Part shown: positions 33,058 to 43,839 of the stretch, piece after piece
Position numbering within the stretch: the stretch's first letter is position 1
How the letters are laid out: the number at the start of each line of letters is the position of its first letter
Assembly (NCBI RefSeq): GCF_001956295.1
Contig: NZ_MRTD01000007.1
Coordinates: 292,416-356,415 of the forward strand
Length of the DNA stretch: 64,000 nucleotides
Reading direction: 5' to 3'
From: Paenibacillus sp. FSL A5-0031
Lineage (GTDB): Bacteria; Bacillota; Bacilli; Paenibacillales; Paenibacillaceae
The notes under the pieces: model-generated
Told to the model about the DNA's origin: nothing
Database searches by the model: none
Seen by the model: only the letters and a program-made list of their open reading frames with translations
Position numbers and translations under genes: made by a program

Positions 33058-33654
33058 ATGCCCAAACGGCAGCGGCATCAGCAGCTTGCCCGACACATTG
33101 ATGAAAATCCTTTTATAACGGATCGGGAACTGACTAGGTTGCTCAAAGTAAGCATCCAGACGATACGCCTTGACCGGATGGAGCTTGGTATACCAGAACT
33201 TAGAGAACGTCTGAAGCTGATGGCAGAACGTTCATACGACTCCGTTCGATCGCTCGCATTGCATGAGGTGATTGGTGATATTGTCGATTTGGAATTGGAC
33301 AAGAGCGGCATCTCAGTATTCGAGATTCGTGAAGAACATGTATTCTCCAGAACGGGCATTGCACGCGGTCATCACGTATTTGCACAAGCAAATTCACTTG
33401 CCGTTGCTATTATAGATGATGAAATTGCACTTACCGTAACAGCGGATATTAGATTCATTCGACCTGTTAAGCTTGGGGAGAAATGTATTGCCAAGGCTTA
33501 TGTTCGTTCCATTTCGGGCGAGCGAAGCAAGGCGAAGGTAGAGCTGTTCACATATGTCGGAGACGAAATGGTGTTCCAGGGTAACTTTGTTATTTATCGG
33601 TCCGCGGGAGACACAGATGCTGAAGGAGGAGACGTACGTGCGGATCGCTATTGA
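33058..33654 (+). CDS. fapR: Fatty acid and phospholipid biosynthesis repressor FapR
   Basis: A 198-residue regulator. Residues 1-60 form the helix-turn-helix (TDRELTRLLKVSIQTIRLDR), and residues about 75-190 the hotdog domain that binds malonyl-CoA, with FSRTGIARGHHVFAQANSLA and FIRPVKLGEKCIAKAY. The ATG at 33058 gives the family-like start MPKRQRHQQ; GTG codons at 33037 and 33040 next to AAAGG are possible earlier starts. A FapR-type operator sits about 110 bp upstream, so the operon is autoregulated. plsX begins inside its 3' end. Confidence 0.95.
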   Translation: MPKRQRHQQLARHIDENPFITDRELTRLLKVSIQTIRLDRMELGIPELRERLKLMAERSYDSVRSLALHEVIGDIVDLELDKSGISVFEIREEHVFSRTGIARGHHVFAQANSLAVAIIDDEIALTVTADIRFIRPVKLGEKCIAKAYVRSISGERSKAKVELFTYVGDEMVFQGNFVIYRSAGDTDAEGGDVRADRY

Positions 33655-34627
33655 TGCTATGGGGGGAGACAATGCCCCTGGCTTAATTGTGCAAGGAGCG
33701 CTTGACGCGGCGGCGCAGTGGCCCGATACAGAGCTGCTGCTCGTTGGTGAAACGTCTGTTATTGAACCGCTCATGAAAGGGCAAAAGCCCGCTAATATAA
33801 CCATTTGCCACGCTGATGAGGTCATTGGTCCAGATGATGAGCCTGTTAAAGCGGTACGCCGCAAAAAAGGAGCATCCATGGTCGTTGCTGGACAGCTCGT
33901 TCGTGAGAAGCAGGCAGATGCTATGCTGTCAGCAGGCAATACTGGCGCTTTGATGGCGACTGGACTTCTTGTCGTCGGTCGAATGGATGGAATCGAACGG
34001 CCCGCGCTCGCTCCTATGATGCCTACGATGGATGATGTCGGCATTCTTACGCTTGATTTGGGAGCGAATATGGATGCAAAGCCGGAGCATCTGCTGCAAT
34101 ATGCAATTATGGGCAGCGTTTATCGTGCCAAGGTACACGGACTGGAGAAGCCGAGAGTTGGGCTTCTGAACGTGGGAACTGAAGCGATGAAGGGGAATGA
34201 GATGGCTAAGGCGGCTTACGCTTTGCTTGAGCAAGCTCCCGTAAATTTTATCGGCAACGTTGAAGCAAGGGATGTATTAAATCGAAATTGCGATGTCCTT
34301 GTTTGCGACGGTTTTGCCGGCAATATTATGCTCAAAGCCATGGAAGGCGCCGCGGGTACGATTTTTGATTCGCTTAAGGACGCTTTCGGTCAAACGCTGT
34401 TAACCAAGCTTGCTGCGGCTATCATGCTTCCTAAGCTGCGTATGCTTAAGAAGAGAATGGACTATAAGGAGCATGGCGGTGCACCTTTGCTTGGACTGAA
34501 TGGCCTTGTAGTAAAATGCCACGGCTCCTCGGATGCCCTCGCTGTGAAAAATGCCGTAAGACAGGCTCGCAGCGCCATTCAAGGACAATTGATTGAAACA
34601 ATCGCATCAGAAATCAACGGGAAGTGA
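33638..34627 (+). CDS. plsX: Phosphate acyltransferase PlsX
   Basis: A 329-residue enzyme that converts acyl-ACP and phosphate into acyl-phosphate for the PlsY route to phosphatidic acid. The canonical start RIAIDAMGGDNAPG follows GTG 33638, placed 6 nt after GGAGGAG and overlapping fapR by 17 nt. VGLLNVGTEAMKGNE and VCDGFAGNIMLKAMEG are family blocks. It is a peripheral membrane enzyme. It is part of the FapR-controlled lipid operon. Confidence 0.97.
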   Translation: MRIAIDAMGGDNAPGLIVQGALDAAAQWPDTELLLVGETSVIEPLMKGQKPANITICHADEVIGPDDEPVKAVRRKKGASMVVAGQLVREKQADAMLSAGNTGALMATGLLVVGRMDGIERPALAPMMPTMDDVGILTLDLGANMDAKPEHLLQYAIMGSVYRAKVHGLEKPRVGLLNVGTEAMKGNEMAKAAYALLEQAPVNFIGNVEARDVLNRNCDVLVCDGFAGNIMLKAMEGAAGTIFDSLKDAFGQTLLTKLAAAIMLPKLRMLKKRMDYKEHGGAPLLGLNGLVVKCHGSSDALAVKNAVRQARSAIQGQLIETIASEINGK

Positions 34628-34636
34628 GTGTGCGAA

Positions 34637-35623
34637 ATGGGTTTACATCCTGTCGGAATAATTGGTACTGGTAAATACGTGCCAGAACGTATTTTATCGA
34701 ACAAAGAACTAGAAGCAATGGTTGAAACAAATGATGAATGGATTGTTACTCGCACAGGCATTAAAGAACGCCGCCTAGCATCAGCAGAAGAAGCAACATC
34801 CGATCTTGCCCTGCATGCATCGCGTGAAGCGATTGCCGCGGCTGGACTTACGGCAGAAGATATCGATCTCATTATAGTTGCTACAATTACGCCTGATATG
34901 TTTTTCCCTTCGACTGCCTGCTTGCTTCAAGATAAGCTGGGAGCAAAGCAAGCGGCTGCGTTCGACTTGTCGGCTGCTTGCTCCGGATTTATATATGGAC
35001 TAGCGACAGGAACGAGTATGATCGCCAGCGGCATGTACAAGCATGTGCTTGTTGTAGGCGCTGAGACGCTATCGCGAATTACTGATTACACGGATCGCAA
35101 CACATGTATTTTGTTCGGTGACGGTGCAGGTGCTGTTGTACTTGGACCGGTTGAAGAAGGCCGCGGCTTCCAATCGTTTGTGCTTGGCGCAGACGGAAGC
35201 GGTGGAGACCTGCTGAAGGTTCATGGAGGCGGATCACGCGTTCCAGCATCGGAAGAAAGCATCCAGTCGAAGCAGCATTTCATTCATATGGCTGGCAATG
35301 ATGTATTCAAGTTTGCGGTTAGAATTATGGGCAGCGTGGCTGAAGAGGCTTTGCAGAAAGCTGGCCTAAACAAAGAAGATATTGATCTTCTTATTCCTCA
35401 TCAAGCGAATATACGGATTATCCAGTCCGCTTTAAACAGACTAAGCTTGTCGGAAGATAAAGCGATGGTCAATTTGGACAAATACGGTAATATGTCATCG
35501 GCATCCATTCCAGTTGCACTGGCTGAAGCCGTTGAACAGGGTCGTGTGAGTGAAGGAGACCGCCTTGTACTTGTAGGTTTCGGCGGCGGCTTGACATGGG
35601 GAGCTTCCGTTCTGGTATGGTAG
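34637..35623 (+). CDS. fabH: Beta-ketoacyl-ACP synthase III
   Basis: A 328-residue condensing enzyme that starts fatty acid chains from acyl-CoA and malonyl-ACP. The triad is visible: Cys115 in DLSAACSGF, His in LLIPHQANIRI and Asn in KYGNMSSASIP. ATG 34637 gives the usual start; GTG 34628 is in frame. Translation begins 9 nt after plsX. In spore formers with branched lipids it selects branched primers. In B. subtilis fabH genes lie elsewhere, so its place here differs. Confidence 0.97.
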   Translation: MGLHPVGIIGTGKYVPERILSNKELEAMVETNDEWIVTRTGIKERRLASAEEATSDLALHASREAIAAAGLTAEDIDLIIVATITPDMFFPSTACLLQDKLGAKQAAAFDLSAACSGFIYGLATGTSMIASGMYKHVLVVGAETLSRITDYTDRNTCILFGDGAGAVVLGPVEEGRGFQSFVLGADGSGGDLLKVHGGGSRVPASEESIQSKQHFIHMAGNDVFKFAVRIMGSVAEEALQKAGLNKEDIDLLIPHQANIRIIQSALNRLSLSEDKAMVNLDKYGNMSSASIPVALAEAVEQGRVSEGDRLVLVGFGGGLTWGASVLVW

Positions 35624-35757
35624 TATGAGCGTTGCAGCTTTTTGAAAAAATAAGACGTTATAAGTTTTCCTCTTATGACGAGCTTACATATCACCGCGAA
35701 ACGAGCCATACTGTCTGATGCAGTTCGAGCCGTATACGTGTGTAAGGGGGAAACGTT

Positions 35758-36696
35758 ATGAGTAAAATAGCATTTGTTTTTCCGGGGCAAGGCGCACAAG
35801 CTGTCGGAATGGGCAAGGACGCCTATGATGCGTTTGATCGTTCCCGTGCGATTTTTGAACAAGCGGATGAGGCACTGGGCTTCTCATTAAGCCAGATTAT
35901 TTTTGAGGGACCAGAAGATATACTTAAACAAACAGCGAATACACAACCTGCACTGCTTACCGTTAGCGTTGCGCTATTGGAAGCGTTGGAAGGCCGGGGG
36001 CTGAAGCCGGATTATGTTGCTGGGCACAGCCTTGGGGAGTATAGCGCGCTTGTCGCAGCTGGAGTCCTATCCTTTGAAGATGCTGTTCGTACTGTCCGTG
36101 CTCGCGGCCAATTTATGGAGCAAGCTGTTCCTAGCGGCCAAGGCGCAATGGCAGCAGTGCTCGGCGCTGAACGCGATACGCTCGCAGCGCTTTGTGCGGC
36201 AATTACAGCTGAAGGCTCGGCTGTTGAACTTGCAAATGTGAATTGTCCAGGTCAAATTGTGGTGTCAGGTACTGCAGCAGGTGTTGATGCTGTTGTCCAG
36301 CGCGGCAAAGAAGAGGCTGGAGCTAAGCGGGTTATTCCTCTTGAAGTAAGCGGTCCATTCCATTCATCCCTAATGAAGCCTGCAGCTGTAAATCTTCAAG
36401 CGACATTAGCTGATATAGCGATGAAGGATGCTAATGTTCCTGTTGTGGCGAATGTCACTGCCAACGCGGTAACATCGGCGGATGAGATACGTGGTCTGCT
36501 CGTAGAGCAGGTGTATTCACCTGTCCTTTGGGAAGATAGCGTACGTTATTTAGTCGAGCAAGGCGTTGATACATTTGTGGAAATCGGGTCGGGAACGGTG
36601 CTTGCCGGCCTGATCAAAAAAGTCGACAAAAATCTACGCGTCATCTCGATTAACAGCATCAGTGCGCTTGAAGCGCTGCAGGTGAATGAACAATAG
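35758..36696 (+). CDS. fabD: Malonyl-CoA-ACP transacylase
   Basis: A 312-residue acyltransferase that loads malonyl groups on ACP. VFPGQGAQAVGMG opens it; Ser91 lies in the nucleophile elbow GHSLGEYSAL, and His202 in SGPFHSSLM completes the dyad. AAGGGGGAAACGTT precedes the ATG. The 134-bp gap after fabH has no terminator, so it probably stays in the operon; fabG starts 15 bp after its stop. Confidence 0.97.
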   Translation: MSKIAFVFPGQGAQAVGMGKDAYDAFDRSRAIFEQADEALGFSLSQIIFEGPEDILKQTANTQPALLTVSVALLEALEGRGLKPDYVAGHSLGEYSALVAAGVLSFEDAVRTVRARGQFMEQAVPSGQGAMAAVLGAERDTLAALCAAITAEGSAVELANVNCPGQIVVSGTAAGVDAVVQRGKEEAGAKRVIPLEVSGPFHSSLMKPAAVNLQATLADIAMKDANVPVVANVTANAVTSADEIRGLLVEQVYSPVLWEDSVRYLVEQGVDTFVEIGSGTVLAGLIKKVDKNLRVISINSISALEALQVNEQ

Positions 36697-36711
36697 GATG
36701 GAGGGGATTCG

Positions 36712-37461
36712 ATGTTTGCTAGCTTGGAAGGAAAAAAAGCACTCGTAACAGGCGCATCGCGGGGCATTGGCAGATCGATTGCTATTGCCCTCGCCGAGGC
36801 AGGCGCGGATGTTGCCATTAACTACTCAGGCAGCGAAGCGGCAGCAGCTGAAACGGCGCAAGCTGTAGAAGCACTCGGTAGACGCGCTATTGTAATAAAA
36901 GCTAATGTTGGCAAAGTAGATGAATTTGAAGCGATGGTCAAGGAAGTCATCGAGCAATTCGGAGCGGTTGACATATTAGTGAATAATGCGGGCATTACAA
37001 GAGATAATTTAATCATGCGTATGAAGGAAGACGAGTTTGACCAAGTCATAGAAACCAACTTAAAAGGGGTTTTCAACGGCATTAAAGCGGTCACTCGCTC
37101 TATGATGAAACAACGCTCCGGCCGAATCATCAACATTTCTTCTGTTGTTGGTGTGCTCGGAAACCCTGGGCAGGCTAACTATGTTGCAGCCAAAGCTGGT
37201 GTCATTGGTCTTACTAAGGCTAGTGCCCGCGAGCTTGCGTCACGCGGCATTACAGTTAACTGTGTAGCCCCAGGATTTATTCAAACCGAAATGACGGACA
37301 AGCTGCCGGAAGAAATGCGCCAATCTTTATCTGGCCAAATTCCGCTTGCCCGTCTCGGTGATCCGAGCGACATCGCAAACGCAGTCCGTTTTCTTGCTTC
37401 GGATGCTTCAGCCTATATGACTGGACAGACGATTCATGTGGACGGCGGCATGTATATGTAA
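36712..37461 (+). CDS. fabG: 3-oxoacyl-ACP reductase
   Basis: A 249-residue short-chain dehydrogenase that uses NADPH for the first reduction of fatty acid elongation. Cofactor motif TGASRGIG is at residues 13-20, NNAG at 91-94, and the catalytic Ser144, Tyr157 and Lys161 appear in NISSVVG and ANYVAAKAG. The C-terminus [14 protein letters not shown] is the family's. It lies between fabD and acpP. Confidence 0.97.
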   Translation: MFASLEGKKALVTGASRGIGRSIAIALAEAGADVAINYSGSEAAAAETAQAVEALGRRAIVIKANVGKVDEFEAMVKEVIEQFGAVDILVNNAGITRDNLIMRMKEDEFDQVIETNLKGVFNGIKAVTRSMMKQRSGRIINISSVVGVLGNPGQANYVAAKAGVIGLTKASARELASRGITVNCVAPGFIQTEMTDKLPEEMRQSLSGQIPLARLGDPSDIANAVRFLASDASAYMTGQTIHVDGGMYM

Positions 37462-37552
37462 CACAAGATAATTCAGCAATAATGAATTAAAACGGTTACG
37501 TATGGCATTTTATCTTTAATTCTCGTATAATACCATGGAGGAGGTGAACCGG

Positions 37553-37786
37553 ATGTCCGAAGTAGTAGATCGCGTAAAACGTATCGTCATCGACCGACTA
37601 GGCGTAGACGAAGCGGAAGTTACACTTGAAGCTTCATTTAAAGATGACCTCGGCGCTGACTCTCTTGATGTCGTTGAATTGGTCATGGAGCTAGAAGACG
37701 AGTTTGATATGGAAATTTCTGATGAAGATGCTGAGACAATCACCACTGTGGGAGAAGTAGTTAAATACATACAATCTCATACGTAA
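37553..37786 (+). CDS. acpP: Acyl carrier protein
   Basis: A 77-residue acidic four-helix protein with the phosphopantetheine site Ser37 in [18 protein letters not shown] follows GGAGGAGGTG. It carries growing acyl chains between the enzymes encoded around it. A hairpin after the gene (37794-37820) may reduce read-through into fabF. Confidence 0.98.
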   Translation: MSEVVDRVKRIVIDRLGVDEAEVTLEASFKDDLGADSLDVVELVMELEDEFDMEISDEDAETITTVGEVVKYIQSHT

Positions 37787-37793
37787 GAAGGAC

Positions 37794-37824
37794 AAGTCCC
37801 GTTTTTAATAAACGGGACTTCTCT
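37794..37824 (+). terminator. Terminator-like hairpin after acpP
   Basis: AAGTCCCGTTT pairs perfectly with AAACGGGACTT, followed by a mixed CTCTCC instead of a T-run. It is probably a partial terminator or an mRNA-stabilising end for acpP. Confidence 0.6.
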
Positions 37825-38075
37825 CCATCTAGGCAGTTTTCTGAATTACACTTAAGCAAGCAAGGCAGCTTTTATATAAACAAGCGTGAATGGCTTTATG
37901 TGCATCTCATTTATACCTCCTTATATTTCAAGCGTAAAGGTTTCGCCGTTTGGTACGGCTAGGCTTGTATTTACGGAGAAATATAAGCAGGGTATACGCA
38001 ATATAGCAACATTGACCGATTAACAAAGGTGACGCAGCTTGCGCACCAAATTTGCTGGACATAGAGGTGAATCGA

Positions 38076-39317
38076 ATGAAACAAAGAGTTGTTGTTACGG
38101 GTATGGGGGTTATTACCTCACTCGGTTCCGATTTGGAAGAGTTCTGGGGTAACTTGCTGGACGGAAAATCAGGTGTATCGGTTGTTGAAGCTTTCGATTT
38201 CTCTGAGTATCCTACGCGCATTGCCGCAGAAGTTAAAAATTTCAATCCCGAAGATTACGGTTTAGATAAAAAAGAAGCACGCAGAATGGATCGTTTCGTA
38301 CAATTCGCTGCTGTAGCTAGTCAATTGGCAGTTAAAGATGCTGATTTGCAAATTGGTACAAATGCTGACCCTGAGCGTGTTGGCGTTATGGTCGGTTCCG
38401 GTATCGGCGGACTTGGCACTTGGGAAGACCAGCACAATATTTTGCTGGAGAAAGGTCCTAAGCGTGTCAGCCCTTTCTTTATTCCGATGATGATCGCGAA
38501 CATGGCTTCTGGACAAGTATCCATGCTTACTGGTGCGAAAGGTCCAAATAGCACTGCGGTAACCGCTTGTGCTACGGGCACTCATTCCATCGGCGATTCT
38601 TTCAAATTGATTCAACGCGGCGACGCTGACGTGATGATTGCTGGCGGAGCAGAAGCGACGATCAGACCGACTGGCATGGCAGGCTTCTGCTCAATGCGTG
38701 CGATGTCCGTTCGCAATGAAGAGCCTGAAAAAGCAAGTCGTCCGTTCGACGTTGACCGTGATGGTTTCGTAATGGGCGAAGGCGCTGGTGTACTCGTACT
38801 TGAATCACTTGAGCATGCGCAGGCACGCGGTGCAAAAATTTATGCTGAAGTTATTGGTTATGGTATGAGCGGTGACGCTCATCACATGACTGAGCCAGAT
38901 CCAGATGGTGCAGCTCGCTGCATGGTGAAAGCATTCAAGGATGCTGGAATTGATCCTTCTGAGATCGACTACATCAATGCGCACGGCACTTCGACACCTG
39001 TCGGTGATCGCTCAGAGACAAAAGCGATCAAAAAAGCGCTCGGCGACCATGCTTATAAAGTAGCGGTCAGTTCAACGAAATCGATGACAGGTCATTTGCT
39101 AGGTGCTGCTGGCGGCGTAGAAGCCGTAATTCTCGGCTTGACTATCAAAAGCGGAATCATCGCTCCGACTATTAATTTAGACAATCAAGATCCGGAGTGC
39201 GATCTTGATTATGTACCTAATAAACCGCGTGAAGCGAATGTAAGGATAGCATTGTCCAACTCATTCGGATTCGGCGGTCACAATGCATCGATCGTGATGA
39301 AAGTTTATGAAGCGTGA
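38076..39317 (+). CDS. fabF: Beta-ketoacyl-ACP synthase II
   Basis: A 413-residue condensing enzyme for chain elongation. Cys165 in TACATGTHS is the nucleophile; the histidines are in [12 protein letters not shown] and [16 protein letters not shown] 38076 follows GAGGTGAATCGA. The 290-bp gap from acpP shows no FapR-type box, so it may have its own promoter or depend on read-through. The gene's last 11 bases overlap rnc. Confidence 0.97.
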   Translation: MKQRVVVTGMGVITSLGSDLEEFWGNLLDGKSGVSVVEAFDFSEYPTRIAAEVKNFNPEDYGLDKKEARRMDRFVQFAAVASQLAVKDADLQIGTNADPERVGVMVGSGIGGLGTWEDQHNILLEKGPKRVSPFFIPMMIANMASGQVSMLTGAKGPNSTAVTACATGTHSIGDSFKLIQRGDADVMIAGGAEATIRPTGMAGFCSMRAMSVRNEEPEKASRPFDVDRDGFVMGEGAGVLVLESLEHAQARGAKIYAEVIGYGMSGDAHHMTEPDPDGAARCMVKAFKDAGIDPSEIDYINAHGTSTPVGDRSETKAIKKALGDHAYKVAVSSTKSMTGHLLGAAGGVEAVILGLTIKSGIIAPTINLDNQDPECDLDYVPNKPREANVRIALSNSFGFGGHNASIVMKVYEA

Positions 39318-40011
39318 TTCCTTCTATGAGCTGCAGCAGCGGCTGCAGCTCAGTTTTAAGCGGACAAAGCTGCTGAGGCAAGCTTTCACTCATACTTCTT
39401 ATGTAAATGAACACAAGCGCGGGTCAGCTCAAGATAATGAGCGTTTGGAATTTTTGGGAGATGCGGTGCTTCAATTACTCGTTTCGGAGTACTTGTTCGC
39501 AACGTATCCGCAGCGGCCTGAGGGCGAGCTCACGAGAATGCGTGCATCAATCGTCTGCGAGCCATCTTTAGCCCAATTTGCTGAACGCTTGGAGCTCGGT
39601 TCGCATGTGCTTCTCGGACGCGGTGAAGAGCAGCTAGGCGGTCGGCAAAGGCAAGCATTGCTAGCTGATTTGTTCGAGTCGTTTGTCGGTGCCATTTTCC
39701 TTGACGCAGGAATTGAGGAAACGAGAGCTTTTCTTAATGAGCATATGTTTCCTTTTGTTGAGTCAAACGACTATGGTCTTCTTGTTAAAGACTCCAAGTC
39801 GAAGCTGCAGGAACGATCGCAGCATCATGGGCTTGGTGCGGTGGAATACCGAATCATTGAAGAACGTGGACCTGCGCATGACCGTGAATTTGTCGTTGAA
39901 GTATATCTCGGTGAAGAGCGTTTTGGCGTCGGCAGCGGGAGGACGAAGAAGGAAGCGGAGCAGCGTGCTGCAGCTGAAGCATGGCGCACGCTATCGCAGG
40001 AACAAGGCTAA
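39307..40011 (+). CDS. rnc: Ribonuclease III
   Basis: A 234-residue endonuclease for double-stranded RNA (rRNA processing, mRNA control). The signature [20 protein letters not shown] lies at about residues 40-59, with the second acidic pair in [16 protein letters not shown]; residues about 160-230 form the dsRBD ([30 protein letters not shown]). The ATG overlaps fabF by 11 nt, so translation is probably coupled. A terminator follows. Confidence 0.97.
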   Translation: MKRDSFYELQQRLQLSFKRTKLLRQAFTHTSYVNEHKRGSAQDNERLEFLGDAVLQLLVSEYLFATYPQRPEGELTRMRASIVCEPSLAQFAERLELGSHVLLGRGEEQLGGRQRQALLADLFESFVGAIFLDAGIEETRAFLNEHMFPFVESNDYGLLVKDSKSKLQERSQHHGLGAVEYRIIEERGPAHDREFVVEVYLGEERFGVGSGRTKKEAEQRAAAEAWRTLSQEQG

Positions 40012-40018
40012 TCAGCAT

Positions 40019-40067
40019 AGAGAGTTTCCGGAAGGTCTTCTGACCTGCCGGGCGCTCTCTTTTTTTA
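40019..40067 (+). terminator. Intrinsic terminator after rnc
   Basis: AGAGAG/CTCTCT outer stem with inner CCGG-AGGTC/GACCT-CCGG pairs, followed by a run of seven T. Confidence 0.88.
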
Positions 40068-40168
40068 TGAACGTTTATTATGTGGCCCTGATAAAAAGGA
40101 AGAGCGGATTAACTAGCTGAAATAAGGTGATAAACGCAGCATTTGGTTGCTTTTAGTAGCTTAAATGG

Positions 40169-40197
40169 TTATCAAGGCCCATAAGATGTGGTACAAT
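40169..40197 (+). promoter_or_regulatory. Promoter upstream of smc
   Basis: TTATCA (40169-40174) and TACAAT (40192-40197) with 17-bp spacing, 25 bp before the smc ATG. Confidence 0.6.
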
Positions 40198-40221
40198 GAG
40201 GGGTGAGGTGAAAACCAAGAC

Positions 40222-43200
40222 ATGTTTCTGAAACGGATTGAATTATCAGGCTTTAAGTCTTTCGCTGATCGGACCGAAATGGAGTTTGTAACCGGTATTA
40301 CTGCGGTTGTAGGGCCGAACGGCAGCGGAAAAAGCAACATCTCGGACGGCATACGCTGGGTGCTCGGCGAGCAAAGCGCAAAGAGCCTCCGCGGCGGCAA
40401 GATGGAAGATATTATTTTTGCCGGAAGCGATGCTAGGAAAGCTGTCAATTACAGCGAAGTATCCCTTACTCTTGACAACTCGGATGGGGCATTGCCGCTC
40501 GAGTATAACGAGGTAACAGTGACACGGCGTGTACATCGCAGCGGAGATAGCGAATATTTAATAAACAAGCAGCCGTGCAGGCTAAAAGATATTACCGAGC
40601 TATTCATGGATACCGGTATCGGTAAAGAAGCTTATTCCATCATTGGACAAGGCCGAATTGAAGAAATTTTGAGCACGCGCTCGGAGGATCGTCGCGGAAT
40701 ATTTGAAGAAGCCTCCGGCATCGTCAAATACAAGTCGCGTAAGCGCGAAGCGCAGAGGAAGCTTGATGAAACCGAGCAGAATCTGCTTCGCATTCATGAT
40801 CTGGTGACAGAGCTTGAAGATCAGGTGGGCCCGCTTCGCAAGCAATCGGAGAAAGCCATTCACTTCAAAGCGCTCAAGGAACAGCTGAAAACGAAGGAAA
40901 TCTCTATGTACGTACATAACATCGAACAGATTCATGGTTCATGGACGGAGGCAAACGGCAAGCTTGAGCGTTTGCAGCAGGAGCAGCTTCAGCTATCTAC
41001 GGTTGTCAGCAAACATGATGCACATTTGGAGAAGGATCGTCAGCAGCTGCGGGAGCTTGAGCTCGAGCTTGATCAGCTTCATGAAGCGATGCTGCAAATT
41101 AGTGAGGATTTCGAGAAATGTGAAGGATACGGCGAGGTACTGAAGGAACGCAAGCGCAACTTGGAGCAAAATAAACGTCAGCTTGAAGAATCAATCGCTG
41201 CACAGGACGCTCGCATTGTCACCATGACGCAGGAAGAAGCGGAATTTCGCAGCCGTGCAGCTGCGTTGCAGCTGCAGCTAGCAGATCTGCGATCGAAAAT
41301 AGCCGATGAAGAAGCGCGTCTCGTAGGCGTTGCAGGCGGAGCAGTCGTTGATGCGGAAGAAACACTCAAAAGCGAGCTATTGGAAGTGCTAAGCTCGATG
41401 GCGCAGCACCGCAACGAAATTCGTTATGCTTCGCAGCAGCAAGAAGCATTGCAGCGGCGGATGGAGCGAATTAGCGAGGATGAGACCAAATGGCTGGAGC
41501 AGCAGGAAAAATTGGACGAGAGACGCTCTGCACTTGCGGCTTCGCTTGAATCTACGCTGGCGCGACTAGAGCAGGCAAGAAACAAAACACTTTCGGAATC
41601 TGAACAAACGAGAAAAATTTCTCAAAGTTTGGAAGAGGTCACTTTAGCCATGCGAAAGTGGGAGCAGAAGCTAGACAGCCATGTTTCTAGGCGCGATACC
41701 ATGAAAGAAATGCAGGATGCGCTGGATGGCTTTATGCAGGGCGTAAAGGAAGTTCTCAAAGCTTCCAGACGCGGTAATAGCGGAATCAGCGGTGTTCATG
41801 GCGCGGTTGCAGAGCTTGTTCGTGTTCCTGAACGCATTGAGACTGCCGTTGAGACTGCACTGGGCGGGGCCTTGCAGCATGTGGTCATGGAAGATGAGAA
41901 AACGGCTCGCGCAGCTATCGCATTCTTGAAGCAGCGTCAGCTAGGACGAGCTACCTTCCTGCCGCTCGATGTCATACGTGGCAGACAAGTTCCTGAGCAT
42001 GACAAGCGTATCGCCGAATCCATTGAGGGCTTCGTAGGCGTTGCTGCTGATTTGGTAAGCTCGGATGACCGCTATTCAGCGATTGTGAACAGTTTGCTTG
42101 GTAATGTATTGCTAGCTGAAACGCTGGAGCAAGCCAACCGGATTGCATCGAAATGTCAATATCGATACCGCGTCGTCACGCTTGAAGGTGATATAGTCAA
42201 TGCTGGCGGTTCAATGACGGGGGGCAGCTTGCAGAAGAAAGGCGCTAGCCTGCTTGGTCGTCAACGTCAAATCGACGCGCTTGATCAAGAGATTGCAGAT
42301 GCTCGCAAGATGGTAGAGCAGCTTCGTAATAAGCTAAGCGATTTGCGCAAAGAACATTCTATTCGCACCCACAATATTGAGGAGCTGCGTGCAGAAGGCG
42401 AGAAAAGCCGTATTGAAGAGCAGCAAATTAGAGCTGAGCTTCAGCAGCTTCACAATGAGGCGAAACATCTCGACGAGCAGCGGCAGCTGTATTCAGCGGA
42501 TCGTAACACTCATTTGTCCGAGCAGAAAGATGTTCAGGCAGCAGCCAAAGCTGCGGAGCTCCGGTTAGAGCAGCTGGTTGTAGATGAAGCGCGGCTGCAG
42601 GAAGCGATTCGTATGGCAGAAGAGCGGCGTAAAGCAAGCGAATATGCGAAGGAAGAGCTGCAAGGCCAGCTTACCGATATTAAGATCGCTGCAGCGAAAA
42701 CTGATCAAGAGAAATTATCGTTTGAAGATCAATCAGCGAGAGTGCGTGCGGAAATTGGTCGAGCGAAGCAAGAGCTTGGAAGCTTGCGTTCCTTGTCCGT
42801 TCAGCAAGAGGAAGAAATCGCAAGGCATGCCGATGAAACGGTACAGCAGATTGAACAGCTCAATCACCTGCGTTTGAAGAAGCAGGAATGTGCAGAGCAA
42901 ACGGATTTCAAACGTTCAGCACGCGCTAAGCGTATTGCCGAGCTCGATTTGGGCGAAAGTGAAACGAAGGAGCAGCGCGGACAGCTTCGGACGGTTGAAG
43001 AGCAGATGAGGCAGACCGAAATTGCGGCTAACCGTCTAGACGTGGAGCTGGATAATTTGCTTCGGAAGCTCAGTGAGGAATATGAGCTTAGCTATGAGCT
43101 CGCTAAGGAGCAGTACCCTATACCTGAGGATGTTCTCGGTACTCAAAATGAGGTTAGAGACGTTAAACGTCAGATAACCGCTCTTGGCGAAGTGAACTTA

Positions 43201-43797
43201 GGTGCAATCGAGGAGTATGAGCGAGTCAGCGAACGTTTTGAGTTTTTGTCAGAGCAGAAGGATGATTTGATCGACGCAAAAACGACGTTGTACCAGGTCA
43301 TTCGCGAGATGGACGATGAGATGTCCAAACGGTTCAAAGCGACGTTTGAAGCGATTCGCAGTCATTTTGTTATCGTATTCGCGAAGCTGTTCGGTGGTGG
43401 CCGGGCAGATCTTGTGCTTGTTGAGCCAGATCGTGTTCTTGATACAGGAATCGACATCGTCGCTCAGCCGCCAGGCAAAAAACTGCAAAATCTACAGCTG
43501 CTCTCTGGTGGAGAAAGAGCTTTGACCGCAATCGCTTTGTTATTTGCGATTTTACAGGTGAAACCCGTTCCGTTCTGCGTGCTTGATGAGGTTGAAGCTG
43601 CGCTTGATGAGGCAAACGTATCACGCTTTGCTCAATATTTGCGTGAGTTTTCAGAGCTTACGCAGTTTATCGTCGTTACTCATCGTAAAGGCACGATGGA
43701 GGAAGCGGATGTGCTATATGGTGTTACGATGGAGGAAGGCGGCGTATCGAAGCTCGTTTCTGTGCGCTTAGAGGATGAAGAGCCGGTATCCGCATAA
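40222..43797 (+). CDS. smc: Chromosome segregation protein SMC
   Basis: A 1191-residue SMC ATPase that condenses and segregates the chromosome with ScpA and ScpB. Walker A GPNGSGKS is at residues 31-38. Coiled-coil arms occupy about 165-500 and 665-1000, flanking a hinge (about 505-660, with [21 protein letters not shown] cut here as [14 protein letters not shown]). The C-terminal head has the signature [18 protein letters not shown] and Walker [20 protein letters not shown] follows GAGGTGA. ftsY follows 42 bp downstream, as in Bacillus. Confidence 0.98.
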   Translation: MFLKRIELSGFKSFADRTEMEFVTGITAVVGPNGSGKSNISDGIRWVLGEQSAKSLRGGKMEDIIFAGSDARKAVNYSEVSLTLDNSDGALPLEYNEVTVTRRVHRSGDSEYLINKQPCRLKDITELFMDTGIGKEAYSIIGQGRIEEILSTRSEDRRGIFEEASGIVKYKSRKREAQRKLDETEQNLLRIHDLVTELEDQVGPLRKQSEKAIHFKALKEQLKTKEISMYVHNIEQIHGSWTEANGKLERLQQEQLQLSTVVSKHDAHLEKDRQQLRELELELDQLHEAMLQISEDFEKCEGYGEVLKERKRNLEQNKRQLEESIAAQDARIVTMTQEEAEFRSRAAALQLQLADLRSKIADEEARLVGVAGGAVVDAEETLKSELLEVLSSMAQHRNEIRYASQQQEALQRRMERISEDETKWLEQQEKLDERRSALAASLESTLARLEQARNKTLSESEQTRKISQSLEEVTLAMRKWEQKLDSHVSRRDTMKEMQDALDGFMQGVKEVLKASRRGNSGISGVHGAVAELVRVPERIETAVETALGGALQHVVMEDEKTARAAIAFLKQRQLGRATFLPLDVIRGRQVPEHDKRIAESIEGFVGVAADLVSSDDRYSAIVNSLLGNVLLAETLEQANRIASKCQYRYRVVTLEGDIVNAGGSMTGGSLQKKGASLLGRQRQIDALDQEIADARKMVEQLRNKLSDLRKEHSIRTHNIEELRAEGEKSRIEEQQIRAELQQLHNEAKHLDEQRQLYSADRNTHLSEQKDVQAAAKAAELRLEQLVVDEARLQEAIRMAEERRKASEYAKEELQGQLTDIKIAAAKTDQEKLSFEDQSARVRAEIGRAKQELGSLRSLSVQQEEEIARHADETVQQIEQLNHLRLKKQECAEQTDFKRSARAKRIAELDLGESETKEQRGQLRTVEEQMRQTEIAANRLDVELDNLLRKLSEEYELSYELAKEQYPIPEDVLGTQNEVRDVKRQITALGEVNLGAIEEYERVSERFEFLSEQKDDLIDAKTTLYQVIREMDDEMSKRFKATFEAIRSHFVIVFAKLFGGGRADLVLVEPDRVLDTGIDIVAQPPGKKLQNLQLLSGGERALTAIALLFAILQVKPVPFCVLDEVEAALDEANVSRFAQYLREFSELTQFIVVTHRKGTMEEADVLYGVTMEEGGVSKLVSVRLEDEEPVSA

Positions 43798-43839
43798 CTT
43801 ATAGAAAAAACGGCAACGTGAGGATGGGGAGTTGGAACG

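Noticed and set aside
37787..38075. FapR operator or separate regulator site before fabF
   Set aside because: I looked for a TTAGTACC-type box in the acpP-fabF gap and saw none.
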